Shown here: one piece after another, positions 1 through 7,015 of the stretch
Layout of the letters: each line of letters begins with the position of its first letter
Numbering within the stretch: position 1 is the first letter of the stretch
Origin: JADGGV01 sp035715725
GTDB lineage: Bacteria; Gemmatimonadota; Gemmatimonadetes; Longimicrobiales; RSA9
Length of the DNA: 9,957 nt
Direction of reading: 5' to 3'
Assembly: GCA_035715725.1 (NCBI GenBank)
Contig: DASTKT010000003.1
Span: 1 to 9,957 of the forward strand
Translations under genes and position numbers: made by a program
The notes under the pieces: generated by a model
What the model was told of the DNA's origin: nothing
Seen by the model: only the letters and a program-made list of their open reading frames with translations
The model's database searches: none

Positions 1-510
1 GTGGCGCACCTGAGCGACGACGAGCTGGCGCGGATCCGCAACAAGGAGATCGGCTTCGTCTTCCAGACCTTCAACCTGCTGCCGCGGGCGACGGCGCTGC
101 ACAACGTGGAGCTGCCGCTGATCTATGCGGGAGTCCCGGCGAAGGAGCGCAGGGAGCGGGCGGCCTCGATGCTGGAGAAGGTCGGGCTCGGCGACCGCAT
201 GGCGCACAAGCCGGCGGAGCTGAGCGGCGGGCAGCGCCAGCGGGTGGCGGTGGCGCGCGCGCTGGTCAACGAGCCGGCGCTGCTCCTGGCCGACGAGCCG
301 ACGGGCAACCTGGACAGCCGCACGAGCGAGGAGATCATGGCGCTCTTCGCGGGGCTGCAGGAGAACGGTCAGACGATCGTGCTGGTCACACACGAGCCGG
401 ACATCGCCGCCCACGCGCACCGGCAGATCGTGCTGCGCGACGGGAGAATCGAGCGGGACGAGACGAACGAGAGCCCCGCGCGGACGGGGACGGACGGAGG
501 TGCAAGGTGA
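1..510 (+). CDS. ABC exporter ATP-binding subunit, LolD/MacB type (5' end outside window)
   Basis: This is the ATPase that powers the export complex formed with the next two genes; it would sit on the cytoplasmic face of the inner membrane. The 169 visible residues hold the Q-loop (FVFQ, Gln22), the signature LSGGQ at 74-78, Walker B (LLLADEP, about 94-100) with the D-loop NLDS that follows, and the switch His131 in VTHEP. The wording 'LADEPTGNLDS' is typical of the MacB/LolD/FtsE branch. Walker A is missing because it normally lies about 60 residues upstream of this point, so the GTG at base 1 is an internal Val codon and not a start. The stop TGA overlaps the GTG of the adaptor gene by 4 bp (GTGA), which indicates translational coupling in one operon. 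The substrate cannot be told from the sequence. Confidence 0.93.
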   Translation: MAHLSDDELARIRNKEIGFVFQTFNLLPRATALHNVELPLIYAGVPAKERRERAASMLEKVGLGDRMAHKPAELSGGQRQRVAVARALVNEPALLLADEPTGNLDSRTSEEIMALFAGLQENGQTIVLVTHEPDIAAHAHRQIVLRDGRIERDETNESPARTGTDGGAR

Positions 511-2003
511 AGCGAGGCACGAAGCTCGTCGGTGCGGCGGTGATCGTCGTGGCGGCCGCGGTCCTGGGGATCGTGGTCTTCGGCCGCGGCGCGGCCTCGC
601 CGGCGGAGAAGGCTGACGCGGTGCAGACCGCGGCGGTCCAGCGCAAGCCGCTCGACGTCACGGCGGAAGCCTCCGGCACGGTGGAGCCGCCGCTCGTCGT
701 CGAGGTGAAGTCCCGGGCGTCCGGCCAGGTCGTCGCGCTGCACGCCGAGACGGGCGACGAGGTGAAGCGCGGCACGCTGCTCGCCGAGATCGACCCGCGG
801 GACGTGAGGAACGCGCTGTCGCAGGCGCAGGCGGACATCGAGCTGGCGCGGATGCAGGTGCAGACCGCGACCGAGCAGCGCAAGCGCTCCGAGGAGCTGC
901 GCAAGGCGAACATCATCACGGAGCAGGAGTTCGAGCAGGCGAGGCTGGCGGAGACGAGCGCGCGCGCCGGGCTGGTGAAGGCGCAGACGAACCTCGAGCT
1001 GGCGCAGCAGAAGATGGGCGACGTGACGATCGGCGCGCCGATCGACGGCACGATCATCGAGAAGACGGTGGAGACCGGGCAGATCATCGCCTCCGCGTCG
1101 CAGACCGTCTCGGGCGGGACGACGCTCTTCAAGATGGCCGACCTGGCCACCATGCAGGTGCGCGCGCTCGTCGACGAGACCGACATCGGCAAGGTGCAGC
1201 CCGGGCAGACTGCCCGCGTGACCGTCGAGGCGTACCCGGGCCGGCCCTTCATCGGCCAGGTGCAGAAGATCGAGCCGCAGGCGGTCGTCGACCAGAACGT
1301 CACCATGTTCCCGGTCCTGATCCGCCTCGACAACGCGCAGCGGCTGCTCAAGCCGGGGATGAACGCGGAGGTCGAGGTGCAGATCGCCCGGCGCAGCGAC
1401 GCGCTCGTCATCCCGAACGACGCGGTCGTGAACACGAAGGACGCGCCCTCCGTCGGCGCCGCGCTCGGCCTGAGCGAGGAGCAGGTGCGGAGCGCGCTCT
1501 TCAACCGGCCGGCGCCGGCCGGGGGCGCGGTGACGCCTGCCGCGCAGGCCGGGCAGCCGGCGGGCGCCGCGGCGGGCGCTCAGCCTTCCGCGCAGTGCAC
1601 CGCGCTGCGCGACAAGCTGCGCTCGGGCGGCGGCTTCGAGTCGCTCTCGGACGCGGACCGCGCGCAGTTGCGCGCGTGCCGCGCGCAGCTCGGCTTCGGC
1701 GGCGGGCGGGGCGGCGCCGGCGGCTTCGGCGGCGGGAAGGCGGCCGGCAACGGCGCGACCCGGCGGGCGGTGGTGTTCGTGTCCGCGCCGACGGGCGTGC
1801 AGCCGCGCTCGGTCACGCTCGGCGTCAGCGATCTCGACAACACCGAGGTGCTGAGCGGCGTGCAGCCGGGCGAGCAGGTCGTGCTGGCCTCCGCGCTGCG
1901 CCTGAAGCAGCAGCAGCAGGACATGCAGAACCAGATGAAGCAGCGGGCCGGCGGCATGCTGGGCGGAGCCGCTCCGGCCGGCGGCGGGCGCCGGGGGAGG
2001 TAA
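507..2003 (+). CDS. HlyD/MacA-type periplasmic adaptor subunit with a Cys- and Gly-rich insert
   Basis: This is the membrane-fusion protein that would link the inner-membrane ABC permease to an outer-membrane channel. Residues 7-28 form an N-terminal membrane anchor or uncleaved signal. A lipoyl-like barrel-sandwich half motif (about 64-96, 'GDEVKRGTLLAEID') is followed by a coiled-coil hairpin (about 100-170), the second sandwich half ('APIDGTI', about 177-197) and a beta-barrel domain (about 215-300). The membrane-proximal domain resumes at about 420-465 and the tail is Gln- and Gly-rich (466-498). Between residues about 310 and 420 lies an insert absent from textbook MacA: an Ala/Pro/Gly linker, a predicted helical pair carrying Cys364 and Cys391, then a Gly-rich run. 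GTG start chosen: it overlaps the previous stop (GTGA) and has GGAGG at 496-500, 6 nt upstream. At 498 residues it is longer than typical MacA (about 370-400). Confidence 0.93.
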   Translation: MKRGTKLVGAAVIVVAAAVLGIVVFGRGAASPAEKADAVQTAAVQRKPLDVTAEASGTVEPPLVVEVKSRASGQVVALHAETGDEVKRGTLLAEIDPRDVRNALSQAQADIELARMQVQTATEQRKRSEELRKANIITEQEFEQARLAETSARAGLVKAQTNLELAQQKMGDVTIGAPIDGTIIEKTVETGQIIASASQTVSGGTTLFKMADLATMQVRALVDETDIGKVQPGQTARVTVEAYPGRPFIGQVQKIEPQAVVDQNVTMFPVLIRLDNAQRLLKPGMNAEVEVQIARRSDALVIPNDAVVNTKDAPSVGAALGLSEEQVRSALFNRPAPAGGAVTPAAQAGQPAGAAAGAQPSAQCTALRDKLRSGGGFESLSDADRAQLRACRAQLGFGGGRGGAGGFGGGKAAGNGATRRAVVFVSAPTGVQPRSVTLGVSDLDNTEVLSGVQPGEQVVLASALRLKQQQQDMQNQMKQRAGGMLGGAAPAGGGRRGR

Positions 2004-2005
2004 TC

Positions 2006-3217
2006 ATGCCGTGGCAGGAGGTCATGCGCGTCGCCCTCTCGGCGGTGCGCGCGAACAAGCTGCGCTCCTTCCTGACGATGCTGGGGATCATCATCGGCAT
2101 CGCGGCGGTGATCGCGATGGTGGCGCTGGGCCAGGGTGCCCAGCGCTCCGTCGAGGCGCGGCTCGCCACGCTCGGCACGAACGTGCTGACGGTGCGGCCC
2201 GGGCAGCAGTTCATGGGCGGCGTCGACCGCGGCGACAACAAGATGACGTCGAAGGATGCCGAGGCGCTCGCGCGCGCGCCGGTCGCCGTCGCCGCCGTCG
2301 CCCCGGAGATGCAGCGGCGGCTCCAGGTCACGGCCGGCGGCGCGAACGCGAACCTGACCGTGCTCGGCACCTGGCCGGCCTACTTCGGCATCAACAACGC
2401 GCAGCTCGAGGCGGGGCGCCTCTTCACGCAGGAGGAAGAGCGCGGCCGGCGGCGCGTCGCCGTGCTCGGCTCGAACGTCGGCGACCGGCTCGGCGGGGTG
2501 AACACGCTCGCGTTGATCGGCCAGACGGTCCAGATCGGCGGCGCGCCCTTCGAGGTCGTCGGCGTGCTCCAGTCCAAGGGCGACCAGGGGTGGATGAGCC
2601 CCGACGAGATGCTCTACATCCCGCTGGCGACGGCGCAGTTCCGCGCGTTCGGCTCCGACCGCGTCAACCAGATCGACGTGCAGGCGGTCGACGAGAAGTC
2701 GATGGACGCCGCGACCGCCGAGATCGACCGCGTGATCCGCCGCGAGCACCGCATCCGCCCCGGCGACCCGAGCGACGTCACGATCCGCAACCAGACCGCG
2801 CTGCTCTCCACGTTCCAGGAGACGACGAAGACGTTCTCGTTCCTGCTGGCCGGCATCGCCGCCGTCTCGCTCCTCGTCGGCGGCATCGGCATCATGAACA
2901 TCATGCTCGTCTCCGTCACCGAGCGCACGAAGGAGATCGGCATCCGCAAGGCGCTCGGCGCGCGCCGCCGCGACGTGCTCTTCCAGTTCGTCGTCGAGGC
3001 GCTCGTGCTGTGCGTGGCCGGCGGCATCATCGGCCTGACGCTCGGCGCCGGCGGCGCCTACCTGCTGCACCGCCTGGCCGGGTGGAACACCGCCGTCGCG
3101 CCCAGCGCCGCGCTCCTCGCGATCGTCTTCTCCTCGGCGATCGGGATCTTCTTCGGGATGTGGCCCGCGCGGCGCGCGGCGAAGCTCGACCCGATCGTGG
3201 CGCTGCGGTACGAGTAG
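2006..3217 (+). CDS. MacB-type ABC transporter permease (MacB_PCD + FtsX domains)
   Basis: This is the membrane subunit of the tripartite exporter, 403 residues. It has the standard four-TM layout: TM1 at about 21-43 after 'NKLRSFLTMLGIIIG', a large periplasmic MacB_PCD domain (about 44-270), then TM2 (about 275-300, 'LLVGGIGIMNIMLVSV'), TM3 and TM4 near the C-terminus. The coupling motif 'RTKEIGIRKALGARRRDV' lies between TM2 and TM3, and the end 'PARRAAKLDPIVALRYE' is a hallmark of the family. Unlike E. coli MacB it lacks a fused ATPase; that subunit is the separate gene two positions upstream. The ATG is chosen because GGGGGAGG (1993-2000) lies 5 nt before it and it follows the adaptor stop by 2 bp. 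The in-frame extension upstream to about 1595 is a shadow inside the adaptor gene. Substrate unknown; MacAB-like systems export peptides, macrolides, lipids or siderophores. Confidence 0.95.
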   Translation: MPWQEVMRVALSAVRANKLRSFLTMLGIIIGIAAVIAMVALGQGAQRSVEARLATLGTNVLTVRPGQQFMGGVDRGDNKMTSKDAEALARAPVAVAAVAPEMQRRLQVTAGGANANLTVLGTWPAYFGINNAQLEAGRLFTQEEERGRRRVAVLGSNVGDRLGGVNTLALIGQTVQIGGAPFEVVGVLQSKGDQGWMSPDEMLYIPLATAQFRAFGSDRVNQIDVQAVDEKSMDAATAEIDRVIRREHRIRPGDPSDVTIRNQTALLSTFQETTKTFSFLLAGIAAVSLLVGGIGIMNIMLVSVTERTKEIGIRKALGARRRDVLFQFVVEALVLCVAGGIIGLTLGAGGAYLLHRLAGWNTAVAPSAALLAIVFSSAIGIFFGMWPARRAAKLDPIVALRYE

Positions 3218-3228
3218 GGAACGGAATT

Positions 3229-3270
3229 GTGTCACACGGAGACACGGGGGGCACGGAGGGACGGCGTTCG
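3229..3270 (+). repeat. Outer left arm of convergent inverted repeat (42 bp)
   Basis: This arm starts 12 bp after the MacB-type permease stop and reads GTGTCACACGGAGACACGG and onward to GGCGTTCG. Its reverse complement recurs at 3587-3627 with a single one-base length difference in the G-run. A looser match extends outward (GGGAACGGA on both sides). The 'CACGGAGACACGG..GCACGGAGG' wording resembles dispersed spacer repeats seen in many environmental bacterial genomes, which is recollection and not a search result. Short ORFs across it (translating as HGDTGGTEGR) are repeat translations, not genes. Confidence 0.9.
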
Positions 3271-3314
3271 TGGGCGGCTCGCGCCGGGCCCCGCGGGCGC
3301 TGGAGCGGTCGGGG

Positions 3315-3339
3315 AGCTCACACGAAGACGCGAAGCCGC
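3315..3339 (+). repeat. Inner left arm of convergent inverted repeat
   Basis: The arm AGCTCACACGAAGACGCGAA and onward matches the reverse complement of 3497-3535. It contains two 8-bp units of the type CGAAGMCG (M = A or C), whereas the right arm holds four such units. With the outer arms and the central hairpin it forms a three-layer palindrome. Confidence 0.8.
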
Positions 3340-3422
3340 CAAGGGGGAGACGCGGGCATCGGGTCCGCGGCGCAGCGCCCGAGCCGGGCGCTGGCACATC
3401 CGTTCTGATTCACGAAACGAAG

Positions 3423-3452
3423 GCGCCCGGTGGTCTCATCCCCACCGGGCGC
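3423..3452. terminator. Central hairpin, probable bidirectional terminator
   Basis: GCGCCCGGTGG (3423-3433) pairs perfectly with CCACCGGGCGC (3442-3452), giving an 11-bp stem and an 8-nt loop. It lies midway between two convergent genes, about 205 bp after the MacB-type permease stop and about 197 bp from the ADOP stop, a natural place for a shared terminator. The tails are only weakly T-rich (TTCCTCTCATTCTC on +, CTTCGTTTCG on -), so it is not a textbook intrinsic terminator. Rho-dependent ending or a purely structural role remains possible. Confidence 0.6.
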
Positions 3453-3496
3453 TTCCTCTCATTCTCACGAAGCCTCGAACACCCGGCCACCCTCCG

Positions 3497-3535
3497 CGGC
3501 TTCGCGGCTTCGCATCTTCGCATCTTCGTGTGAGC
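3497..3535 (+). repeat. Inner right arm with four 8-bp tandem units
   Basis: Two CGGCTTCG units (3497-3512) are followed by two CATCTTCG units (3513-3528), then TGTGAGCT. The reverse complement matches the inner left arm at 3315-3339, but with four units instead of two. Confidence 0.85.
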
Positions 3536-3586
3536 TGCCGTTGAAGGAGCCTGCGGACGCCCGCGACCCCGGGCGAACGCCGCCGG

Positions 3587-3627
3587 CGAACGCCGTCCCT
3601 CCGTGCCCCCGTGTCTCCGTGTGACAC
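3587..3627 (-). repeat. Outer right arm of convergent inverted repeat (41 bp)
   Basis: This is the reverse complement of 3229-3270, one G shorter. It ends 21 bp from the ADOP permease stop. Just inside it, GCGAACGCCG occurs twice (3573-3582 and 3586-3595). Read from each flanking gene, the order is the same: permease stop, GGGAACGGA, then this repeat. Confidence 0.9.
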
Positions 3628-3648
3628 GAATCCGTTCCCGCCGGCTCA

Positions 3649-6069
3649 CTACTCGTACCGCAGCGCCGCCATCGGATCGACCCGCGCCGCCCGGCGCGCC
3701 GGGAGCAGGCACGCCAGCATCCCGGTCAGCGTCAGCACCACGACGATGGCGGCGAGCGTCGTGGGGTCGCGCGGCTCGACGCCGAACAGGATCGTCGCGA
3801 GGAGGCGGGTGAGCCCGAGCGACAGCGCGATGCCGATGGCGAGGCCGATGCCGATCTGGCGGAGCCCCTGGCGCAGGACGAGGCGGAGCACGTCGCTCCG
3901 GCCGGCGCCGAGCGCCATCCGCACCCCCACCTCCCGCGTGCGCCGGCTGACCGAGAAGGCCATGACGGCGTACAGCCCGATCGCCGCCAGGAACAGCGCG
4001 GCGCCGCCGAAGACCATGAAGAGCGTGCCGAACACGCGGTAGAACCAGGTGTTCTTCGCGATGTCGCGCGCGAGCGTGCTGACGAAGTAGATCGGAAGGT
4101 CCGCGTCGAGCGCGGTGACGGCGTCGCGCACCGGGCCGGCGAGGGCGGTGGGCGCGCCATGCGTCCGGGCGACGATGCTCATGAAGCGCGAGCCGTCCTG
4201 CGCCGCCGGGATGTAGAGCGCCTCGGGCTGCCGGTTCCGCACGCCGTCCGCGTACAGGTCGGGGACGACGCCGACGATCGTGCGCCACGGCGCCTCGCTC
4301 TTCCTGCCGCCGGCGCGCACGCGCCGGCCGATCGGGCTCTCGCCCGGGAAGTACTTGCGCGCGAACGTCGCGTTCACGATCGCGACGGGGAAGCCGCCAT
4401 GCCCGTCCCGCTCCGCGAAGTCGCGCCCGTCCAGCACGCGCGAGCCGAGCGCATCGAAGAAGCCGGTGCCGATGGCGACGACGTGGGTGCGCGGGTAGTC
4501 CCGGTCGCCGGCGTAGGCGGCGCCTTCCTTCGCGAAGGGGGAGTACATCGAGCCGCTCGCGGCGGGGAGGCTCGTCGTCAGCGACACCTGCTCGACGCCG
4601 GGGAGCGCCCGCAGCCGGCGCTGCAACTCGGCCCAGAACAGCGCGCGCCGGGCCGAGTCGGCGTACGTCGCCTCCGGCAATCCGACGCGCGCGGTGAACA
4701 GGCGGGTCGTGTCGAAGCCGTAGTCGATCGAGCGCAGCCGCACGATGCTCCGCACCGTGAGCCCTGCGGCGACGAGGAGGCCGCAGGAGAGCGCGATCTC
4801 GCCGATCACGAGCGCGCCGCTCAGCTTCCCCATCCGGAAGCTCGACGAGCCGCGCGCCTCGTCCTTCAGGATCTCGTTCACGTCCGCGCGCGACGCCTGG
4901 AGCGCCGGGATCGACGCGGACACGACCGCCGCGAACGCCGCCATCGCCGCGGCGAACAGCACGAGCACGCCGTCCACGCGGATGTCGATGAAGGACGGCG
5001 GGTTCGTGCTCGCGATCGCGCGGTTGAACGCGCGCACGCCGACGGCGGCCAGGCCGAGGCCGGCGAGCGCGCCCACGATCGCCAGCGCCAGCGACTCGGT
5101 CACGAACAGCCCCAGGATGCGGCCGCGGCTCGCGCCGAGCGCCGTGCGCACGCCGACCTCCTTCGCGCGCAGCGCCGCGCGGCTCACCAGCAGGTTCGCC
5201 ACGTTCGCGCACGCGATCAGCAGCACGAGGAACACCGCGCCCATCATCGTCCACAGCAGCGCCCGCGGCTCGTCGCCGATGAAGTCGTCGATGAACGGGC
5301 GCGCGGTCGCCGTGACACCCTTGTTCGTCTCCGGGTGCTCCGCCGCGATTCGCTTCGCGAGGCCGCTCAGCTCCACGTTCGCGGCGTCCAGCGAGACGCC
5401 CGGCTTGAGCCGCCCGAAGACCGAGAGCTGCTGCCCCTCGCCCCACTCCACCTTCAGCGCGTCCAGGCGCAGCGGGAGCCAGATCTCCTCCGTCTCCGGG
5501 AAGCGGAACCGCGGCGGCATGACGCCGACGACCGTCGCCTGGAGGCCGTTCGCGCGGATCGTCCGGCCGATGATGCGGCGGTCCGCGTGGAAGCGGTTCC
5601 GCCACACGTCGTAGCCGAGCAGCACCACCGGTGGCGACGACGGCGAGTCCTCCTCCTCCCGGAACGCACGCCCCAGGATCGGCCGCACCCCGAGCTGCCG
5701 GAACGCGTTCGCCGAGATGAACGCGCCGTCGTAGCGCTCGGCGCGCTCCTCGCCGCTCACGTTCACCGTCCCGGTATAGTACGCGGCCAGGTCCTCGAAC
5801 GACCGCTGCTGCTCGCGCCACTCCGTGAAGTCGTGGATCGGCACGCCCATGCGCTCGATCCCCTCGGACGGGTTCGAGCGCAGCATGTGCATGATCCGAT
5901 CGCCGTCCTCGTACGGCAGCCCGCGCAGCAGCGCGCCGTAGACGATCGAGAACATCGTCGCCGTCAGCCCGATGCCGAGCGTCAGCGCCACGACCGCGGA
6001 GAGCGTCAGCCACGGGTTCTTGCGCAGCAGCCGGAATCCGAAGCGGAGGTCGTGGAGGAATGAGGTCAC
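3649..6069 (-). CDS. ADOP-type ABC transporter permease (two MacB_PCD/FtsX modules)
   Basis: This 806-residue membrane protein is built from two tandem MacB_PCD + FtsX modules. Module 1: the N-terminal signature 'FLHDLRFGFRLLRKNPWLT', TM1 at about 21-48, a periplasmic domain (about 50-270), and TMs near 275-300 ('LIACANVANLLVSRA'), 325-350 and 365-390. Module 2: a TM at about 415-440, a second periplasmic domain, then three TMs after about 685. The coupling motif 'RTREVGVRMALGAGRSDV' is near the C-terminus, which ends 'PARRAARVDPMAALRYE'. Length and layout match the roughly 800-residue permease family abundant in Acidobacteriota and Gemmatimonadota. The start at 6069 is GTG; no clear Shine-Dalgarno site precedes it, but the N-terminus fits the family. 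No ATPase or adaptor gene adjoins it, so it may use a partner encoded elsewhere. Substrate unknown. Confidence 0.93.
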   Translation of the reverse strand: MTSFLHDLRFGFRLLRKNPWLTLSAVVALTLGIGLTATMFSIVYGALLRGLPYEDGDRIMHMLRSNPSEGIERMGVPIHDFTEWREQQRSFEDLAAYYTGTVNVSGEERAERYDGAFISANAFRQLGVRPILGRAFREEEDSPSSPPVVLLGYDVWRNRFHADRRIIGRTIRANGLQATVVGVMPPRFRFPETEEIWLPLRLDALKVEWGEGQQLSVFGRLKPGVSLDAANVELSGLAKRIAAEHPETNKGVTATARPFIDDFIGDEPRALLWTMMGAVFLVLLIACANVANLLVSRAALRAKEVGVRTALGASRGRILGLFVTESLALAIVGALAGLGLAAVGVRAFNRAIASTNPPSFIDIRVDGVLVLFAAAMAAFAAVVSASIPALQASRADVNEILKDEARGSSSFRMGKLSGALVIGEIALSCGLLVAAGLTVRSIVRLRSIDYGFDTTRLFTARVGLPEATYADSARRALFWAELQRRLRALPGVEQVSLTTSLPAASGSMYSPFAKEGAAYAGDRDYPRTHVVAIGTGFFDALGSRVLDGRDFAERDGHGGFPVAIVNATFARKYFPGESPIGRRVRAGGRKSEAPWRTIVGVVPDLYADGVRNRQPEALYIPAAQDGSRFMSIVARTHGAPTALAGPVRDAVTALDADLPIYFVSTLARDIAKNTWFYRVFGTLFMVFGGAALFLAAIGLYAVMAFSVSRRTREVGVRMALGAGRSDVLRLVLRQGLRQIGIGLAIGIALSLGLTRLLATILFGVEPRDPTTLAAIVVVLTLTGMLACLLPARRAARVDPMAALRYE

Positions 6070-6125
6070 GGGCGGTGCCGGGCGTCGGGGGAGTCGAGAT
6101 TCGTCGGACGGGGGACCGTACGGCT

Positions 6126-6151
6126 GGGGGAGGGGACGGGTTTCGGGGGGG
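6126..6151 (+). other. Potential G-quadruplex motif
   Basis: Four G-tracts of 5, 4, 3 and 6-7 bases are separated by loops A, AC and TTTC, which fits the standard G3+ N1-7 pattern. It lies about 57-82 bp upstream of the ADOP permease start, with the G-rich strand being the template strand. Further G-runs with GCAGGGG repeats continue at 6197-6231 and 6257-6304. Confidence 0.5.
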
Positions 6152-6332
6152 CGCGGCAGGCGGCGCCGGCTCCCGCGCGGCGCGGATCACCGGCTCGGGC
6201 AGGGGTCAGGGGTCACGTGCACGGGCAGGGGTCGAAAGGCAGGTAGGCACGTTTACGGGAAACGGCAGGGGCAGGGGTTTCCCAGTGCCGAGCAGGGGGA
6301 CGGGCATTTCGGGCCACTGGTCCGCCGGTCGG

Positions 6333-6404
6333 CCCGCGTTCCGGGGTGCACCCGCGTTCCGGCGTGCACCCGCGTTCCGGGGTGCACCCGCGTTCCGGCG
6401 CAGG
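6333..6404 (+). repeat. 18-bp tandem repeat, three full units plus a partial fourth
   Basis: The units read CCCGCGTTCCGGSGTGCA, with S alternating G, C, G in units one to three (6333-6350, 6351-6368, 6369-6386). Unit four (6387-6404) keeps the first 13 bases and then diverges. Because 18 is a multiple of three, every frame stays open across it, which explains the repetitive spurious ORFs here. Confidence 0.92.
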
Positions 6405-6417
6405 ACTGCCGTCAACC

Positions 6418-6451
6418 CCGCAAGGATGCGCTCCGCCAAACGTCCTTGCGG
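6418..6451. other. Hairpin in spacer
   Basis: CCGCAAGGATG (6418-6428) pairs with CGTCCTTGCGG (6441-6451), 11 bp with one G-U pair and a 12-nt loop. On the + strand AGTTTATG follows, a poor U-tract. It could be a weak terminator, a protein-binding site upstream of the permease, or part of the diverged repeat at 6416-6515. Confidence 0.4.
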
Positions 6452-6966
6452 AGTTTATGCGAATAATCGCCGTGATCCCCGCAAGCGTCGTCTGGACGTC
6501 CGTGCGCGCGGAGTTCGCGGCAGCGATTCCGGCGATCGGGGGAGCGCTCCCCGCCGGCAGGGCGCAGACGGGCACGGTATAGGCGGACGAGCATGCCGGA
6601 TCCACGTCGACGAGCGGCATGCCGCCGCGGCGGCCGGCGAGGCGCGTGGCCGCCGGTCCGCGTGTCCGCCCCGAGGCTCGAAGCCGGAGGCACCAACCGC
6701 GAGGCCGGAATCGCCCGTCCATGGGGCTGGAAGGCCAGGAGGCTCACTGGCGTCTCGCGCCCGCCGTTCCACCCGTTCCCCGACCCCGCCCCATGTTCGC
6801 GCCCCCGCTCCCGTCCGGGGAGCGCAACCCGAGGCCGGCAACCTCCGCCCGACCGATCGCCTCCGCCCGCTACCCCCGCCCCCTGCCCGGGGCACGGGGC
6901 CAGCGGCCGGGCCCCGGACGAGGGCGCGGGCGGCGCACGCAGCCCGGCGCCGTACCGCGCCCGCGC

Positions 6967-7013
6967 CCGAAGCCGTTCCCGCTCCCGCTCCCGGGAAACC
7001 AGAAGGGCTTCGG
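6967..7013 (-). terminator. Possible 3'-end stem-loop after the flavin monooxygenase
   Basis: CCGAAGCC (6967-6974) pairs with GGCTTCGG (7006-7013), and the inner GTTCCC (6975-6980) pairs with GGGAAAC (6993-6999) with one bulge. On the - strand it begins 3 bp past the monooxygenase stop, where an operon terminator would be expected. No U-tract follows, so this is a tentative call. Confidence 0.35.
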
Positions 7014-7015
7014 CG

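Larger units (their letters stand above)
6070..7015. other. 946-bp spacer with no convincing gene
   Basis: This stretch lies upstream of the ADOP permease and downstream of the flavin monooxygenase, both on the - strand. All open frames here translate to low-complexity Arg/Pro/Gly/Ala text without recognisable motifs, so I call none. It contains G-rich clusters (6126-6304), an 18-bp tandem repeat (6333-6404), hairpins at 6418-6451 and 6591-6622, and a C-rich part (6790-7000). Its only AT-rich island is about 6452-6468 and could hold the - strand promoter of the permease, but I see no good -35/-10 pair. Confidence 0.6.

Noticed and set aside
386..1504. Long - strand ORF antisense to the adaptor gene
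   Set aside because: Ser/Thr/Arg-rich composition is a GC-rich shadow; the + strand carries clear HlyD motifs.
1580..3397. 605-codon - strand ORF antisense to adaptor and permease
   Set aside because: Arg/Asp/His-rich low-complexity translation, no motifs; a shadow of the + strand genes.
3227..3544. Small ORFs in the convergent spacer
   Set aside because: They translate the inverted repeat (HGDTGGTEGR-like text), a well-known kind of false gene call.
4159..6063. 634-codon + strand ORF antisense to the ADOP permease
   Set aside because: His/Arg/Asp-rich shadow without domains.
3410..6190. 926-codon - strand ORF longer than the ADOP gene it overlaps
   Set aside because: Frame-shifted shadow of the permease with Arg/Ala-rich text that also reads through the inverted repeat; the 806-residue frame has all family motifs.
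6591..6622. GCATGCCG/CGGCATGC inverted repeat as a transposon end
   Set aside because: Only 8 bp arms with a 16-nt loop, no transposase or target duplication nearby; just a small hairpin.
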